A program made the position numbers and the translations under genes. The notes below the pieces were generated by a model. The model was not told where the DNA came from and did no database searches. It worked only from the letters and a program-made list of their open reading frames with translations. A stretch of 64,000 bases of DNA, taken from assembly GCA_006384855.1 (NCBI GenBank), contig VCJN01000708.1, forward strand, positions 1 through 64,000, in the 5' to 3' direction. This DNA is from Tetraselmis striata (Eukaryota; Chlorophyta; Chlorodendrophyceae; Chlorodendrales; Chlorodendraceae). Of the stretch, positions 33,201-46,300 are shown one piece after another. The first letter of the stretch is position 1; each line of letters opens with the position of its first letter.

Positions 33201-36200
33201 ACTTCATTGCATGTCCTACTGTGGATACGCACGTGGGTGAGGCGGTTGTCGGGCCGTTTTTCCTCCATGATTCTGCGGAGCCTGAGGGCGTGTGATGCTT
33301 TGGATGACGTCCGGATCCCGCGCAGCTCCTGCGTCAAGCTGGCGTACGAGCACGCGCAGCGCATCATCGACGGCGACTTCACGGCCAGTGACGGAGAGGA
33401 CCCGATTCCCATGCCGCTGCAGGAGCCGCACACCTGGAAAGAGGTGCGACGTAGTGGCGGATTACTCGCAAACGGCGGTGGTTCCAAACGCCGTTCCTCC
33501 TGACATGTGTCATACTCGACCCTCCGAATTGTGCGTCGACCAGAACCTATGTTCCCAAACTGGTGCCCTTTGCGGAGGTTACGAGGTACCTCGGGTAGCC
33601 CTGGGTTGCAGATCTCAACGTCTGGGTTATCTTGTCGCCGTACAGGTGGTGGACGACGTGCTCTGCCTGGCGAAGGTGGCCCGCAACCTGCGCACGGCTC
33701 GCTTCGACAGCGGTGCATTGCGCCTCGACAACATCAAGCTCTACTTCGCGCTCGATGGGGACGGCAACCCGTGCGGCGCCACGCCCCACGTGCAGCGCGA
33801 GGCCAACCAGACCATTGAGGAGTTCATGCTCCTGGCCAACCGGAGCGTGGCGAAGTTCATCTCCGATGTGTTTCCGGACAGGTGTGCGAGCTGCGGCTGC
33901 CGCCGACCTCTACGTAGTTGTCTCGGGTGTCGAAGAGCTCTTGCCACCGCATCTTGATTGTTAATGCATCGCGAGCCGTACGGGCATTACACTCGGCTGC
34001 CGGAAAAAATGCCAAAGAACGGCTCGAGTACTGGCATGGCGAGTATTCCGACGACTGGAGTCGTAACCGATCGGACCGGCCAAGAAAATTATTGAGCCGA
34101 GCTCGCGCTCGACTCGTATCGGCACGTGCGAGCGAGAAGCTAGTGAAGTTTAGAATCGGCGATGGCGCCCTGCCGATGGAGCATGGAACGCAGTGTGCCA
34201 AGATAGAATTGCCATGCGTTGCAGTGCCTTGAACATGTATCCGTCCCACTCGTCGCACAGGGCGCTGCTTCGTCGGCACCCCTCGCCAGACCAGCGCCAG
34301 CTGGAGGGCATGCAGGAGATGATGGCCAAGATGGGCATCCACGTGGACATCGACTCCTCGGGGGCGCTGCACAGCTCGCTCGTGCAGCTCAGAGGTGCGC
34401 CCGCATGTGTTCGACCGCTACCTGCTCGAGCGATCGGTAGTCTCCAGCTGGCTGTGTTGACATTTCCGGGGTATCCTGCCCTGCGGACGAGTGCTGACTG
34501 GGCAGTGCGACACAGAGCAACTGGAGCCGGCAGCAGTGGACATCGTCACCCAGCAGGCGACCAAGCCGATGAAGCTGGCGGAGTACTTTTGCACAGGGCC
34601 TAGTCGGGTGGGCGCTACTCGCCTGTCGCTTTGCTAACGACGACAATCCTCGTCGGAACTCAGTGCGCCTCTCAAAGTATCGCCTTAAGTATTGAATACG
34701 ACGATTCACGAGAAACACAATTTGACTCTATCCAGGGTCGATATAGAGTGCCCACAATAAGGAACTAAGGCAACGATGCGGTGCCGCTGCTGTTTCACAG
34801 GATGCGCCGGAGTCGTGGCGCCACTACGCGCTCGCGATGTCGCACTACACGCACTTCACCTCCCCAATCCGCCGCTACCCCGACGTGGTGGTCCACCGTG
34901 TGCTGGCAGCTGCCCTCGACCACACCGTCGGGGGGCACTCCAAGGAGGAGGCAGCAGCGCGATTCGGGTGCGGCAACACCACGTTCAGCCCTGCACATGG
35001 CCCAAGTTATACTAAATTAATTATTGAAGCAAAGTGCAGTCGACAGAGGTCGGGATATTATCGTATGTCCGTTTCGGTTTTATTCTGAATGTTGGCCATT
35101 TCGTGTAACTTTTCCTTAATGAGAAAATGCCCTGCCTTTCAGCGCAACACAAAGCCTGCCCGTACAGGTATCGACACTGACTCCACGTTGCCCCGTATGT
35201 CAGCCTGCGGGACGAGGAGCGCACCGGCGAGGTCGCCCTGCACGCCAACGCCACCAAGCTGGCGGCCAAAAACGCGCAGGACGCCTCGCTGAAGATCTAC
35301 CTGTGTGTGCTGCTGAAGAGCCACCCGATGGTGCTGCTCGGCACGCTGCTGCCGATGGGGGGCAATCGCTTCTTCGTCGCTTACGTTGGCGCGCTGGGCG
35401 TGGAGGTTCGCGTGCAGGTGCGCCACCGGCGCCCATCAATGCTACTGCCTTCGATGGCTACCGGCACCCCCTATCGTCGACGCGCTTCAGCCTGGGCGAT
35501 GGTTGACGCGCTGTTCTTCGGTTTACTTGCTCACCCTAAATCGTAGGATGAGCCGAGGAAAAACATAAGCGCTTTACGAGCCGAACTCCTGATGTTCTGT
35601 ACGAAATCTCGGCCGCGCGATTTAGTAGTGAGCGCTGGTTGTGCTCATGAATGTTCGTAACTCGCCGCGGAATGATCCGATATCACTGACCCTAACTAAC
35701 CAATGCGATGATTATTTTTCACTCAAAACCAATGGCTCGACCTGTGATTCCGTGAAGCGATAACGCACGACCCGATAGTACACTCCGTCGACCCAATAAA
35801 ACATGCCGAGCGCAGTACGGACAATATTACCCGGCGTCCCTTCGGATAAACACGAACTTGTCGGTCTTCGTGGAGTTTTGAGTCGCTGCCCCCAGGTCCT
35901 ATGGCGCGACTGCTCGCTGCCCAGCAGCTTCGTTAGGTTAGTTTCGGCTGCATGCGCACGCTGACGAGTGTGTCGATTCTGCCCGAAGGTGAACGAGATC
36001 CACGGGTGCGGGGATGCAAACTTCAACAAAGCCACGGGCGAGCTCGCGCTCGCGCCAAAGTCGGGCATCGGCGGCTCCGCAACACCCGAGGGCTTTGCGT
36101 ATGAGCTGCCGGAGCTCTCCAACCCGCAGGGGCTGCTCCCCGTGCGGCTGCCGCTGGAGCTGCGCCCCATGATGTCCGTGCCGCTGGTGCTCACCTCGGC

Positions 36201-36261
36201 CACGAGTGGCAGCGGGCGCCCTTCCTCCGTCGTGGCCAAGCTATACGTGGCAACAACCTGA
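28290..36261 (+). CDS. DIS3L2: DIS3L2/SOV-type RNase II 3'-5' exoribonuclease
   Basis: Seventeen exons read in order, most joining in phase: 28290-28383, 28685-28822, 29461-29743, 30089-30139, ~30319-30412, ~30748-30880, 30983-31168, 31340-31413, 32122-32257, 32792-32991, 33326-33443, 33646-33881, 34261-34394, 34516-34607, 34801-34967, 35204-35417, 35989-36261. Cold-shock-type segments come first ([36 protein letters not shown]), then the RNB domain with the full catalytic motif [19 protein letters not shown] landmarks follow: [57 protein letters not shown] and [19 protein letters not shown]. All four catalytic aspartates are present, so it should degrade RNA 3'-5' in the cytoplasm, independent of the exosome, as known for DIS3L2/SOV. 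The C-terminal S1-like region ends AKLYVATT. The N-terminal start is unknown, and exons near 30.3-30.9 kb are the least certain. Confidence 0.9.
30219..30258 (+). repeat. (TG)n microsatellite next to poly(C) and poly(G)
   Basis: About 18-20 TG units between a C run and a G run in one intron of the DIS3L2-type gene. Confidence 0.9.
31414..32121 (+). other. Intron of the DIS3L2-type gene
   Basis: A 708-bp intron with GT...AG ends and phase-correct flanking exons. It has no coding content or recognisable repeat. Confidence 0.8.
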
Positions 36262-36822
36262 GCCCGCGCGGCTGCTCTCGCCGAGATAGTGCGCGTTGCG
36301 TTGCCCGCCGTAATGCAATTTTCCGCACCCCGGGCGCTCTCGGCAGTCGTCGACTTCGCAAACTACGAGCGAGCAGCTTTTCGATGGTAGTGTGCCCGTA
36401 TGATCATGCGAAGGTCTATGAGTACCGAGAAAGTCCCTAGCGGCCGACGTCACGAGTTCCTTGGGTGCGCGCCGAGACATTGCGCTATGCGCGTTGGTCA
36501 TCGGGTTTATTTGGTTATGGACAGCATTGGGACTGTCGACTTGTAAACACGACCAAGCACCATCTCGGCCGCATGCACTTTACTATGCTCGGTGACACGT
36601 CCAGCACAAGCCCTTTGGAAGCGAAGTTGCGCAACGTAGCTAAGCACTTGTGACGCACTGTAGACCTTGAATTGCTCGTGCTGAATTACAACATTATCCC
36701 GACAAGGACCATTCAAGATGACTATGAGCGTCAGTATTTCGTAACACAAAACAGCAATGCCTACGAGATATGTCAGGTGCCATCAGCCTCTGAGTAGTTC
36801 CTTGGATGCGGGCCGAATGCCC
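36262..36822. other. Short convergent intergenic region
   Basis: This lies between the stop of the plus-strand DIS3L2-type gene and the stop of the minus-strand RAP-domain gene. It probably holds both 3' UTRs. No gene or repeat is seen. Confidence 0.7.
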
Positions 36823-39800
36823 CTAAAACCCAAGTGGCCACTCGTCAAATAAGGCGGCCGATTTAGCACGAAATTCCGACGCCGACACGGGGGCCGCCCT
36901 CGGGGCCGCCGGGGTATTCCCACCCATGAGGCTGAGGAGGTGCGTCCGTAGCCATCGCCGCCGCTGGGTGGCCGACAGGTGCGGCAGGTCGTGGCCGGGG
37001 ACCACCACAACGCGATAGCCGCGCGCCTCCAGCAGCCTCCGTCGCAGCCTGCTGGGCCCCAGCTCCTGATTGCGCCGGCCGCGGTTGCGCGCGAAGTGTG
37101 TCGGCCCGTGCACTTCCACCGCGAGCGGCGCGCCACCGCCACCTGTGCAATAATATTTGAGGCTGGCATTCAGCTCAAAACGATGATGATGTTCGCCACT
37201 AAAAGACGGCGGCGGGAAATGGAGTATTAATACTCGTACTCGGAGAACCCTCAGGAGCACGGCGATATTAACACCGGCGGTAACCAGTATTGGAACTATA
37301 CGCAACCTCCCAAAAATCGGCCGGAAAAAGCGACACCTGTGTGCGCTCTCACAGAAAAGCCCGCGACGCGGCAGTTGAGGTTAGTATGTGTAGTCACTAT
37401 GTAAACATACATTCGTAGGAATTTGTGGTTATCTCATCAGGTGCCCATATCGTACACGACCTCGCATGCGGCATTTCGGAATCATCGCCACACCTGTCGT
37501 GTTGAGCAGCAGGACGTCCATTGACAGCAGCCCGTCAGTCGTGAGTACTTCGGTCTCTGTCGACGTCACGCCCATCGCCGCCAGCTCGTTCCTCACCATC
37601 TTGGCCAGCGACGACGGTGCCGCGCCCGCCTTCACCAAATCGAGCCATGCGGAACGGGCTCGACGCGCCAGTTTCCCTGGCAGTATCGAAGCTGCCCCAT
37701 CGCGACTGCCATGCGTACATATGGCCATCTCGGCCTGGAACAGCTTTCGGGCCTGTGCGTCGGTCAACCGCGCGCTCCGCCGGACCCGCGCGACGTCGAC
37801 GTCGCGCTTTTCTCGCGTGTCGGCATGTGCGCTCTGTGATGTGTCACGGCCATCGCTTTCGCTTTCGCCGGTCGATCCGTCGTACCTCAGGCGCTGCACC
37901 AAGGATCGCAGCAGGGACGGCGTGAGCGTCCCGCCGACCGCCAACGCCCAGGCGAGAGTGGCGACCTCGTAGGGCGGCGCGAAGCGAGTCGGTTGCCGCT
38001 GCCCGAGCCACATCGACGCCAAGAAGTGCAACACCGGAGGCGCTGCATCCTCGTCCAGTAGCACCGCCACGCCGCGGGCTGCCGTCACGACGTGCAACGG
38101 GTGTGGGGCCGATTTCGCGCCAGGCTGCTCGACGGCAAGGCTGGCCACTGCGTCCTCGATGCGCCGAACCAGGCGCGGCGGCGGGACGTGGCGTGCGGCG
38201 GCCAGCGACTCGAGCGCCGCCGCGATCGAGGGGAGGGACAGGTCGTGGCCGTCGTCGGCGAGGCGGGCATCCAACGCGGCCTCCAGCTGCTCGCTGAGCC
38301 CACCGGGGGCCTGGTCGAAAATTCGGATGGCCTGGCAAGCCTGCGACAGGTTCAGCTTGTCGGCTCGAGCGGCCAGCTCGCGCCGGATCGCCTTCAAGGG
38401 TTTCGAGAGCGCGTTGCCGACATCGGCGGCGGCGGTCGTCGCCACGTAAATGTGCGCGATCGACAGAAGCTCCGCTGGCGCGAGCTGCCCTGCCGCCCTT
38501 GCGACAGAGTGCTGTAGAATTCCCAGCAGGTGCACGATCGCGGACACGCTGCTGCCAGGCGCCACGGCCGACAGGCTGTGTAGACAGCCGGACAGCTGCT
38601 CCGCGCTCAGCGCCTTACGACCATCCAGTCGCGCAATGGCGTCCGTGGCGTTTGACAGCAGCGTGTCGCTCGGCGCCTCCTGCCGCCGTTCACACATTGC
38701 AGCGATGCAGAAGTGAAAAATGGACGACAGATCTCGACGAGGTAATATTTATAGTGCGCGGCGAGACTGGCGCCTACACTTTTCCAAAAACTAAATGCGT
38801 TTTGCGAGAAATGTGACAGTGCAGCCTAGCTACGACAAAGCTTCGATGGCGGCTATTACACGGCGCTCGAGAGGCCATTAAAGTACTAGCGTTTCCCTAT
38901 ACCTCTCAGTTAGGGCGCCCTCCGTTCCGTCCTGGGCGATTGGGTCGCGGCTACTGGGTCGCCACCAGGGTTTCTGCCTCTCAGCACTACTACGGGTGGC
39001 TACTTCCAGAACCAGACACCAAGACGCGCTACCTTAATATGTCGCGAACCGTAGTTTTCGTTAGACTCGGCATGCCTAGATGGGGACAGGGGGGCAGGGG
39101 GTCCAGGGGCCGGCCTCACCCCTATCGCCGCCACGCCGGCCAGGATGTCCGCCAGCTCCTGCGCACCGCAGCCCGCGAGCCGCCGCGCCGCGCCCTCCCA
39201 CAGCGCGACGACCAGCGCCGCGTCCGCGCGGCGCCACGCCGCCACCGCCGCCGCCCCGCCCGAACTGGCGGCATCCCGCGCAGCCTCGCGCGCCGCTGCG
39301 TGTAATGACAGCAACGCGCTGATGTCCGCCGGACTCAGGGCCTGCGTCCGCCGCCGGAAGAGGAGAAGGCGGGGGGGGGGGGGGGGGGGGGGGGGGGCAT
39401 AGTTAAACAGGGCATAGGGTGGAATGCCCTAGCTAGGCGCGGGCCGCCGGGAGAGGGCCAAGCGCGCGTAACGAGCAAAGGATGGAAAACATTGAGCACT
39501 ATCGGAGTGACTAGTTGATATCCTCCCAGTCGACAGAAAGCATTTGTTTATACAACGATGTGCCTGTTGATAGTGCCTGGTTATAAAGCGACATTGAGGT
39601 CACCGCGAGTAGGAACCTGCCCTGCGTGCCAGAGGCCGGATGGGGACGAAACTACCGCGCAACAGCAGCGATAGCGCGCCTGTTCCCGTGGGCCCCGTGC
39701 AAGCCCCATCTAAGGTGCGTTCTCAGGGCTCCCATAGGCGCGCCGGCACCAGAAGGATAAGAGCAACTCTACCGCGGTGTCGGTAAGTCTGGTCGCTACC

Positions 39801-40148
39801 ACATGAAAGAGAACAATCATTCAACAATTGAGTCACAGCTAGTCGAGCGATCACTGCGACTAGCTAGTCCGCAGGGAAACAAGCACCTAGGCAGTCTGAG
39901 CGGAGCCGCCTTTGACCAACCCCCCCCCCCCCCCCCCCCCCATCAGCACGCAGCGTACCTGACAGTGCTCCGCCATGGCATGGCACGCCGCTGCGTAGTC
40001 CTCCGCCGCTGTGGCGGCCGGGGTCCCGCCCGGCCGTGGCGACGCCCAACTCTGCAGCTGGCTGGCTGCTCCACGCAGCGCCGCCGCCGCCTCCTGGGCA
40101 TGGGCTTGGGTCTGGGCGGCGGCGTCCTCGGCGCTGCCTGCGGCGCTC
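36823..40148 (-). CDS. RAP-domain protein with OPR/FASTK-like helical repeats
   Basis: Four minus-strand exons join in phase: 40148-39959, 39341-39120, 38679-37494 and 37142-36823, giving about 640 residues; at least one 5' exon is missing. The last two exons join across an intron to give LLNTTGGGG followed by PLAVEVHGPTHF, and then RLRRRLLEARGYRVVVVPGH. This is the RAP domain, an RNA-binding or nuclease-like fold at the C-terminus of many organelle RNA factors. Upstream are Ala/Leu-rich helical pairs such as GCGAQELADILAGVAAIG and LSAEQLSGCLHSLSAVAP, typical of OPR/FASTK-type repeats. Known members control stability, processing or translation of specific chloroplast or mitochondrial RNAs, so that role is likely here. 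The 5' end may lie in GC-rich sequence at 40.8-41.3 kb. Confidence 0.85.
39371..39397 (+). repeat. Poly(G) tract in an intron of the RAP-domain gene
   Basis: About 27 G. A C run of about 20 at 39921-39940 lies in the same intron, close to the donor of the preceding exon. Confidence 0.9.
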
Positions 40149-40423
40149 CTGCAGGGGGGGATGGGTCGGGGCTGCATGGGTCACCAAGGGTGGGGGGGGG
40201 GGGGGGGGAGGGGGCGGTAACATGCGTAGTGATGGAGGGAAGGGTGGGGTGGGGGAGGAGGGGGGGGGGGGAGGGGGAGCAATCATCCGGGTCACGGTGC
40301 CCCAGATGATGGCAGGGGGAAAGATGGAGGGAGACTGGTTGTCCCTATCACCCCGGGAACACACCTAGGAAACCACCTTGCCGACTTCGCAATACAAATA
40401 ATCAACTGCGGGAATGCTGTTGA

Positions 40424-40431
<8 letters not shown>

Positions 40432-40466
<35 letters not shown>

Positions 40467-40492
40467 CGGGCATCTGCAACAACATGGAAGGT

Positions 40493-40532
<40 letters not shown>
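40432..40532 (+). repeat. (GA)n ... (CT)n inverted microsatellite pair
   Basis: (GA)n at 40432-40463 is followed 32 bp later by (CT)n at 40495-40532. The arms are complementary over about 30 bp, so RNA or single-stranded DNA could fold into a long hairpin. Confidence 0.95.
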
Positions 40533-40534
<2 letters not shown>

Positions 40535-40539
40535 GGGTG

Positions 40540-43338
40540 CTGACGCACCTATGCATTAAAGTACGAGACCTCAAATTGTGCTTGCATGCAACCTAAAAGA
40601 GCATTCGCTATAGTTCCGCTATGGTTTTGTCTACACTTTGTCCTCTGCCAGGCACCGCAGGCTCTCATCCGCAGTGTTCCCATCCCCACGCCGGCACCCG
40701 CAAAGGCTGCAGTTTATACAGATAAATGCTGCCCTGGTAAAACGTCTTCTGCTGGGTTCATGAAAAGCGTGTCGAGCCATCGGAAGTAGTTTCAGACTGG
40801 GGGGTGGGGGAAGGGGGGCACACCCTCCGGCAACCAGGGGCTGGGCGCCAGGAGGGTGTGATGGCGCCGCAGAGATGACATCCGCAGCGGCGGGGGTGGC
40901 GGCGGCGGCGGCGGCGCCCCGCATGGTCCCGGCGCCGACAAGGCTGCAAGCGGAGCCGGTGGGGACGGCGGCCCAGGCCGGCAGCGCAGCCGGAAGCCGG
41001 GCGTGCGAGCGTCCGCCGAGCCCGCCATGCCACCGCTCTACCACCGCCGCCGCGGCTCGCAAGAGTCGGCTCCTGCGGGAGGGGCGGGGAGGCGTGATGA
41101 GTGAGGAGAGCTCCTGTCGACCCGCCCGGGGACCCGCGCAATGCCACAGCACCGTCATGCTGCGGTTCCAGCGAATGCAGCAAATTCGGCACCGCCTCAG
41201 CGCGCCCGGCGCCGCACCAGAACCCGCGCTGGGCACTGCCACGCCGCGCCGGGGCCCTACTCTGCCGACTGGCTGAGCCCTCGTTCCGCATCCCTGGTGG
41301 GACAGTGACCCTCAGGCACCTTTCGTCCCCTCCTGTGGTGCCTACCTCCCCCAAGTCCCCTCCTCCCCCCTCCCCCCCCTCTCTGACAGCCATTGCTGCG
41401 AGCCAAGCGGCCCTTGCGCCCCTCGCTGCCCCTCGCTTGTACGCTTCGCAGGCGCCCCCCCCCCCCCCCCCTCTTTCCCCCGAGTGCGCCGTGTGGCTGC
41501 GGCTGCGCTGTTGTGAGGGGGGAGGGGGGTGGGGGGGGGGGGGGGGGCACAAGCCCACCCGCGAGCTCCGCCGAGACCCGCGAGCCGCTCCAGCGCCGGG
41601 CTCATCACGGCGCCGCCGCCGTGCCGGATACCGACAGACGCGCCGGTGGCCTGTCCTTCCAAGTAGTGGGCTGCTATGCGCGCTGCGACGGCTCTGCGGC
41701 TCTGCGGCGGCGGCGGCGGCTGGGTGACTTGGTCTCCGGCTTACTTGTTAAATACACCTTGTACCGGCACCGCGCAGCAGGACGGTGCGCTGGTGGAGAC
41801 GGTTAGTGCTTATTGCTACACCGCCAGGCAGTCGTCTGCTATTGCTGTGGCGCCTACTGAATATGTTGTGACGACAACGTGGCCGACATTTGTCGATAAA
41901 CCGCTGCTGCTCGTCGTTGTTGATGAAAGCAGCAGCGGGTCGTCACCGTAGCGTCTGATGTTTCACGCTCGAAAAGGAATCCCGACCGCCGACGCGGGCG
42001 GCGTGCGCGCCACGGCGGCGCGGGTGTGTTGCAGTACCAGTACTGTATAGTCGATAGCGCCGGTGATGATGACGCGGATGAAAACACTGATGATATTTTA
42101 TAATGACTGCCTGGCGGACACGCGAGTCGGCACAGCCATAGTTTCTGCCACCCACATGTACCCGCTATACACAGCAGCTACCGGTCGCAGTAGCAGTAGT
42201 ATTTCTGTAAGTGTTAAGGATTAATCCTATAGTCACTAGCTCCCCTAGATATCTGTACATCTACCGTTACCTTGCCGTAGAAACTGCTCGTGGCTCTATT
42301 TAGTGGCGATGATTAGCGACTATTAATTAAGGGTATACAGCGAGAGTACAAATGATTTATGGCGTGGCCGCGATAGTAATAATGTACTTAGAATAAGAAT
42401 TGTCGATAAATCTCTCAAAACGGTGAGTCGTAAATGGTCGCTAAGTGTCCGTAGATAATATCTCTAGCGACTACATACTGGTACGACAATATGAACAAAA
42501 GTAAAACAGTGTTCAGCGGGTACGTACCGCGCGCGCGCGTGCTGCTGATGCTGCCCTTGTCACCGCGCGCCGCCACGATATCGACAAATAAAACGTCGGC
42601 ATCATATGTCTTTCGTCCCATCCTATCCCGTCGACCATCCTTTCTTCAATCTACACCCCCCCCCCCCCCCCCCCCCCCCCCGCTCCCCCCTTCCCTTTTC
42701 CGCCCCCGCTTCAAGCAGCGCCTGTGGCGCACCCGCGACAAAGACAGACGCAGGAATCCACATTGCCAGGAAAATCGTTCCAGTGCGAGTCGCACCAAGT
42801 AGTATCTCTTTAGCCCCCCTCCACCCCAACGCCGGCAGCGCCCCGTTGGTCCGCGCGTTCAGCGGGCAGGAGCGGCGGGGCGCCTCTGCGCCGGAGGACG
42901 GGCGATGGGGCGATGGGGCGGCGGCGACGCAGCCGAGGCAGCCCCCGCGGGGGAGCGCACCGCCGGCGGGCCCGATGGCCGCACCAATGCCAAGCAGTGG
43001 TGCGCCGCCAGCTCTATCGACTGGCCCCTCACCAGCTCGGCCGATACCCCCGTCCGCAGCCGCCACCGGCGAAATCCGCCGATGCTACTACCCTCCACTT
43101 GGTAGTACCTCACCGCGCAGAAAAAGAAAAGAAAAACGGATACTTGTATTTGCGCTGTGGCGACTATCCGTACTGCGTCGTCCCCAGTGCATCCCCTCCC
43201 TGCCAGGCCCTTTTTGCCCTCTGGCCAGGCGTCATATGTGCATGCCGGCCGAAGCCATCAGCGGTCCCTGCGCTTATCACAAGCCCGTCCCCGATGAGCT
43301 GACCAGTTTGCCCTGTGCTGCGGGGGTGGCTGGGGCAG
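40540..43338. other. GC-rich stretch with unsolved 5' exons
   Basis: Contains coding-like but unsolved minus-strand sequence at about 40.85-41.30 kb (candidate transit-peptide exon of the RAP gene) and Ala/Pro-rich plus-strand sequence at about 42.97-43.10 kb (candidate first exon of the carrier gene). C and G runs lie at about 41457, 41526 and 42656, and TAGCGACTA copies at 42314 and 42465. Confidence 0.4.
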
Positions 43339-46300
43339 GCAGCACGCTCTGGCGGGCGGGGTGGCGGGCCTGACCAGCGTGCTCATGCTGCACCCCTTGG
43401 ACGTCGTGAAGACCAGGCTGCAAGGTGGCTGCCCGGGCCGCATGGGAAGGATGAGATACTGAGAGGAGTACTGACGCAGATACGCATATACACCGATATA
43501 TCCGGGTGTGTGTATGTGTGTACATACATGCTTGAATGCATTTTTGTTTTGATATACGTCAAGCTTGCGCGGCGAAGGCGGTGGGCATCGAGGTGGGATG
43601 GGGCTCAGGGAGAGGATGCCTGTTCCGCACCCGTCCGCCCCGCAGTCCAGGATGGCACGCCGCGCACGGAGCTGCCGGCGTACCGCGGCATGGTGGACGC
43701 CATGCGCAGCGCTATGCGCACGGAGGGCTGGCGCGCGCTGTACTCGGGACTGTCGCCCGCGCTCGTGGGCTCCGCCGCCTCGTGGGGCATCTACTTCTTT
43801 GCGTACAACCGCGCCAAGGAGCGCAACCGCGCCTGGATGGGCGTGCGGGAGCTGAGCCCGGGGATGAACCTGCTGAGCGCGGCGCAGGCGGGGTCGCTGG
43901 TGTGCGTGCTGACCAACCCGCTGTGGGTGATCAAGACGCGGCTGCAGCTGCAGCGGGGCGGCGGGGGGCCGCCGGGCGTCAACACGCTGCCTGCGGGCGC
44001 CATGCGCTACACCGGGCTGCTGCATGCCGTGAAGTGCATCGCGCGGGAGGAGGGGCTGGCGGGCTTCTACCGCGGGCTTGGGCCCTCGCTGCTGCTGGTA
44101 ACCCCCTCCTCCGCCTCCCCGTAGTGCAGTGTCTGGCCTGGCGGGGCAATGAGAGGCAAGGTGATGGAGGCAATGGAGGCAGTCCTGCCGGTTGGGGCAG
44201 GGCTCCCCAATGTCTGCCGGCTTACACGTCCATGCCAGTACAGCCCAGTGTGAGCACTCCGCTTGAACCCGTCAGCATTACAGCAGCCATGATCAGCCTC
44301 GCAGCAGGCGTACAGGCCTGACAAACCCATGACATCGCGAGGCCCTCCCCATCTACAGCATCGTCGCCCACATCACCAGCAGCAGGAAGCCATCAAGCAA
44401 AGGGGTGAAGGGGGGGGGGGGGGGAGGAGGGGTCAGGGCTTGTCACGTCGGCGGCATCGCAACGTCGGCGGCACATGTCCAAATCTGCACGGTGCTCGGT
44501 TGAGTCTCAGATGCAGCATTGGGCTGCGAGGAGGCACAGGCGATGCCGCTTCAGTAGCGATGGCGATGAACACAACCCGTAGCAGCGTGGACGGGCGGGG
44601 TAGGGCATGGACAGGCAGCCCCCTCTCTTCCCTGCTGTCTCCGTAGCATGAGGATGTGGGCACCTGCCCTGCCGCTCGGCGCAGGTGTCCCACGGGGCGA
44701 TACAGTTCATGGTGTACGAGGAGCTGCGGCGGGTGGCGACGCGCGGGCACAGCAGCGTGGACCAGCTGGGCAGCACGGAGATCTCCGTGATGGGCGCCGC
44801 CTCCAAGCTGGCCGCCTCGCTGGTCACGTACCCGCAGCAGGTGCCCCCCTCTTAACCCCTCCCCCTCTCCCCTCCCCGCCGCCCCTCGATCCACCCTTGG
44901 TTGGTGATGTCAGCACGCTCATGGAATCTCCCCCCTTGCTGTACCGCCCAGCCTCTGTGCGCAGACTGACTGATACGAAGTGATATGTGTTTTAGAAGCG
45001 TGGGGATTCATTGAAATGGACGCTTTCTCCTGTCCGCGGTGGCAACATTTACGGCATGGCGAAGCCAGAGCCTTATCTACCATGGCCTATGGGGCCGGTG
45101 GATGCTGGCGTTGTGACAAAGAGGGGCACTAGTACTGTTAAACGTGCCAGAAGCGTTCTCGTCACAACACGCAAGCGCAGTTTATCAGTGCGGCCGGATG
45201 TTTATACACGTAGTGACCAGGGCGGCGGACCTCATTGCGATGCGCTGCTGGATACCTGCAAGTGTTCGCATTTCCAGTCGCTTATTCGAGTTTGTGTACA
45301 TCGCCGGCTGCGCTGGCAGCAAAGGCAGCGTAGCCGATGCGTTTATTCAATCACATGTCTCATTAACCAGTCTATGAGGATGGAAGGTCGTCAATAAGAA
45401 ATAGAATAGAATATGAAATGTGTTGATAATTTGGATTGCTGAAGATAAACCAACCGATACATCTCAATTGTCTTGCGAATTGATTTCGGAAACCACTGAG
45501 TACATTTTTCCTACCGCCCGTTCATCAAGGAAAAGTATACGCACATTGTTTGACATTAGATTGCGATACAGGATTGTGCCCCGATGCACAACGATGAGGC
45601 TACGTTGACGATTACTACTATGCGTTATTGGGTCGTAGTACAGGTAAGTTCTCTATCGCCTCATCGCCGCAGTCCTTACTAATGGCACCGGTTGAAGTTA
45701 CCGGTAAATCAGTGGATAAAATTAACGTGTCTACAACGCATGTATACAAGCAAGGACTATTGCACATAGCGCGTTTGATAAGAGTTACAACACACGCCGC
45801 GCTTGTAATCAAGCAGGTTAGACATGAATGATCACCAAATCCTTATAGATAGTACCGCGTCGAATTAACCAGTCTACTACGATATAACCAGTTCGGCAAT
45901 AATAAGAATTAAATACACAATGGCGGAATGGAATATAATAGACATAGAGGAACCGGTGGACGGGTGGCAAATTAAAGGCGCCCAGGCCCCGCTGTTGAAA
46001 AGTAGTTGTCACCCACGCACTAGTCAAAGGTGTTATTAGTTTGACAATTCTATTATAGTGTTAGCAAGCACTTCAGCGGTGGCCGGATGCCGTCATACCT
46101 ATCCTCGGCCCATTTTGGACGAGACATCGCATCTGGTAGTAAATTTCAAGGGGGCGGGGGGGGGGGGGGGGGGGGGGGGGGCATTGCCTGGCTGACTGCA
46201 TTCACAATTGCATTCGGCGCATACAGGATCGCTTACTCTATCGGCATTGTGTGAAATGCGGTTCACTGTGCAAGCCATGAGTTGGCATCCGCCATTAGTG

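Noticed and set aside
40758..41558. 266-codon Arg/Gly/Pro-rich minus ORF
   Set aside because: Extreme GC, no family pattern and overlapping open frames on both strands; at best a fragment is a 5' exon of the RAP gene.
42606..43373. 255-codon plus ORF as the N-terminus of the carrier
   Set aside because: Its frame does not match the carrier exon at 43339-43424; only a short piece near 42974 could be a first exon.
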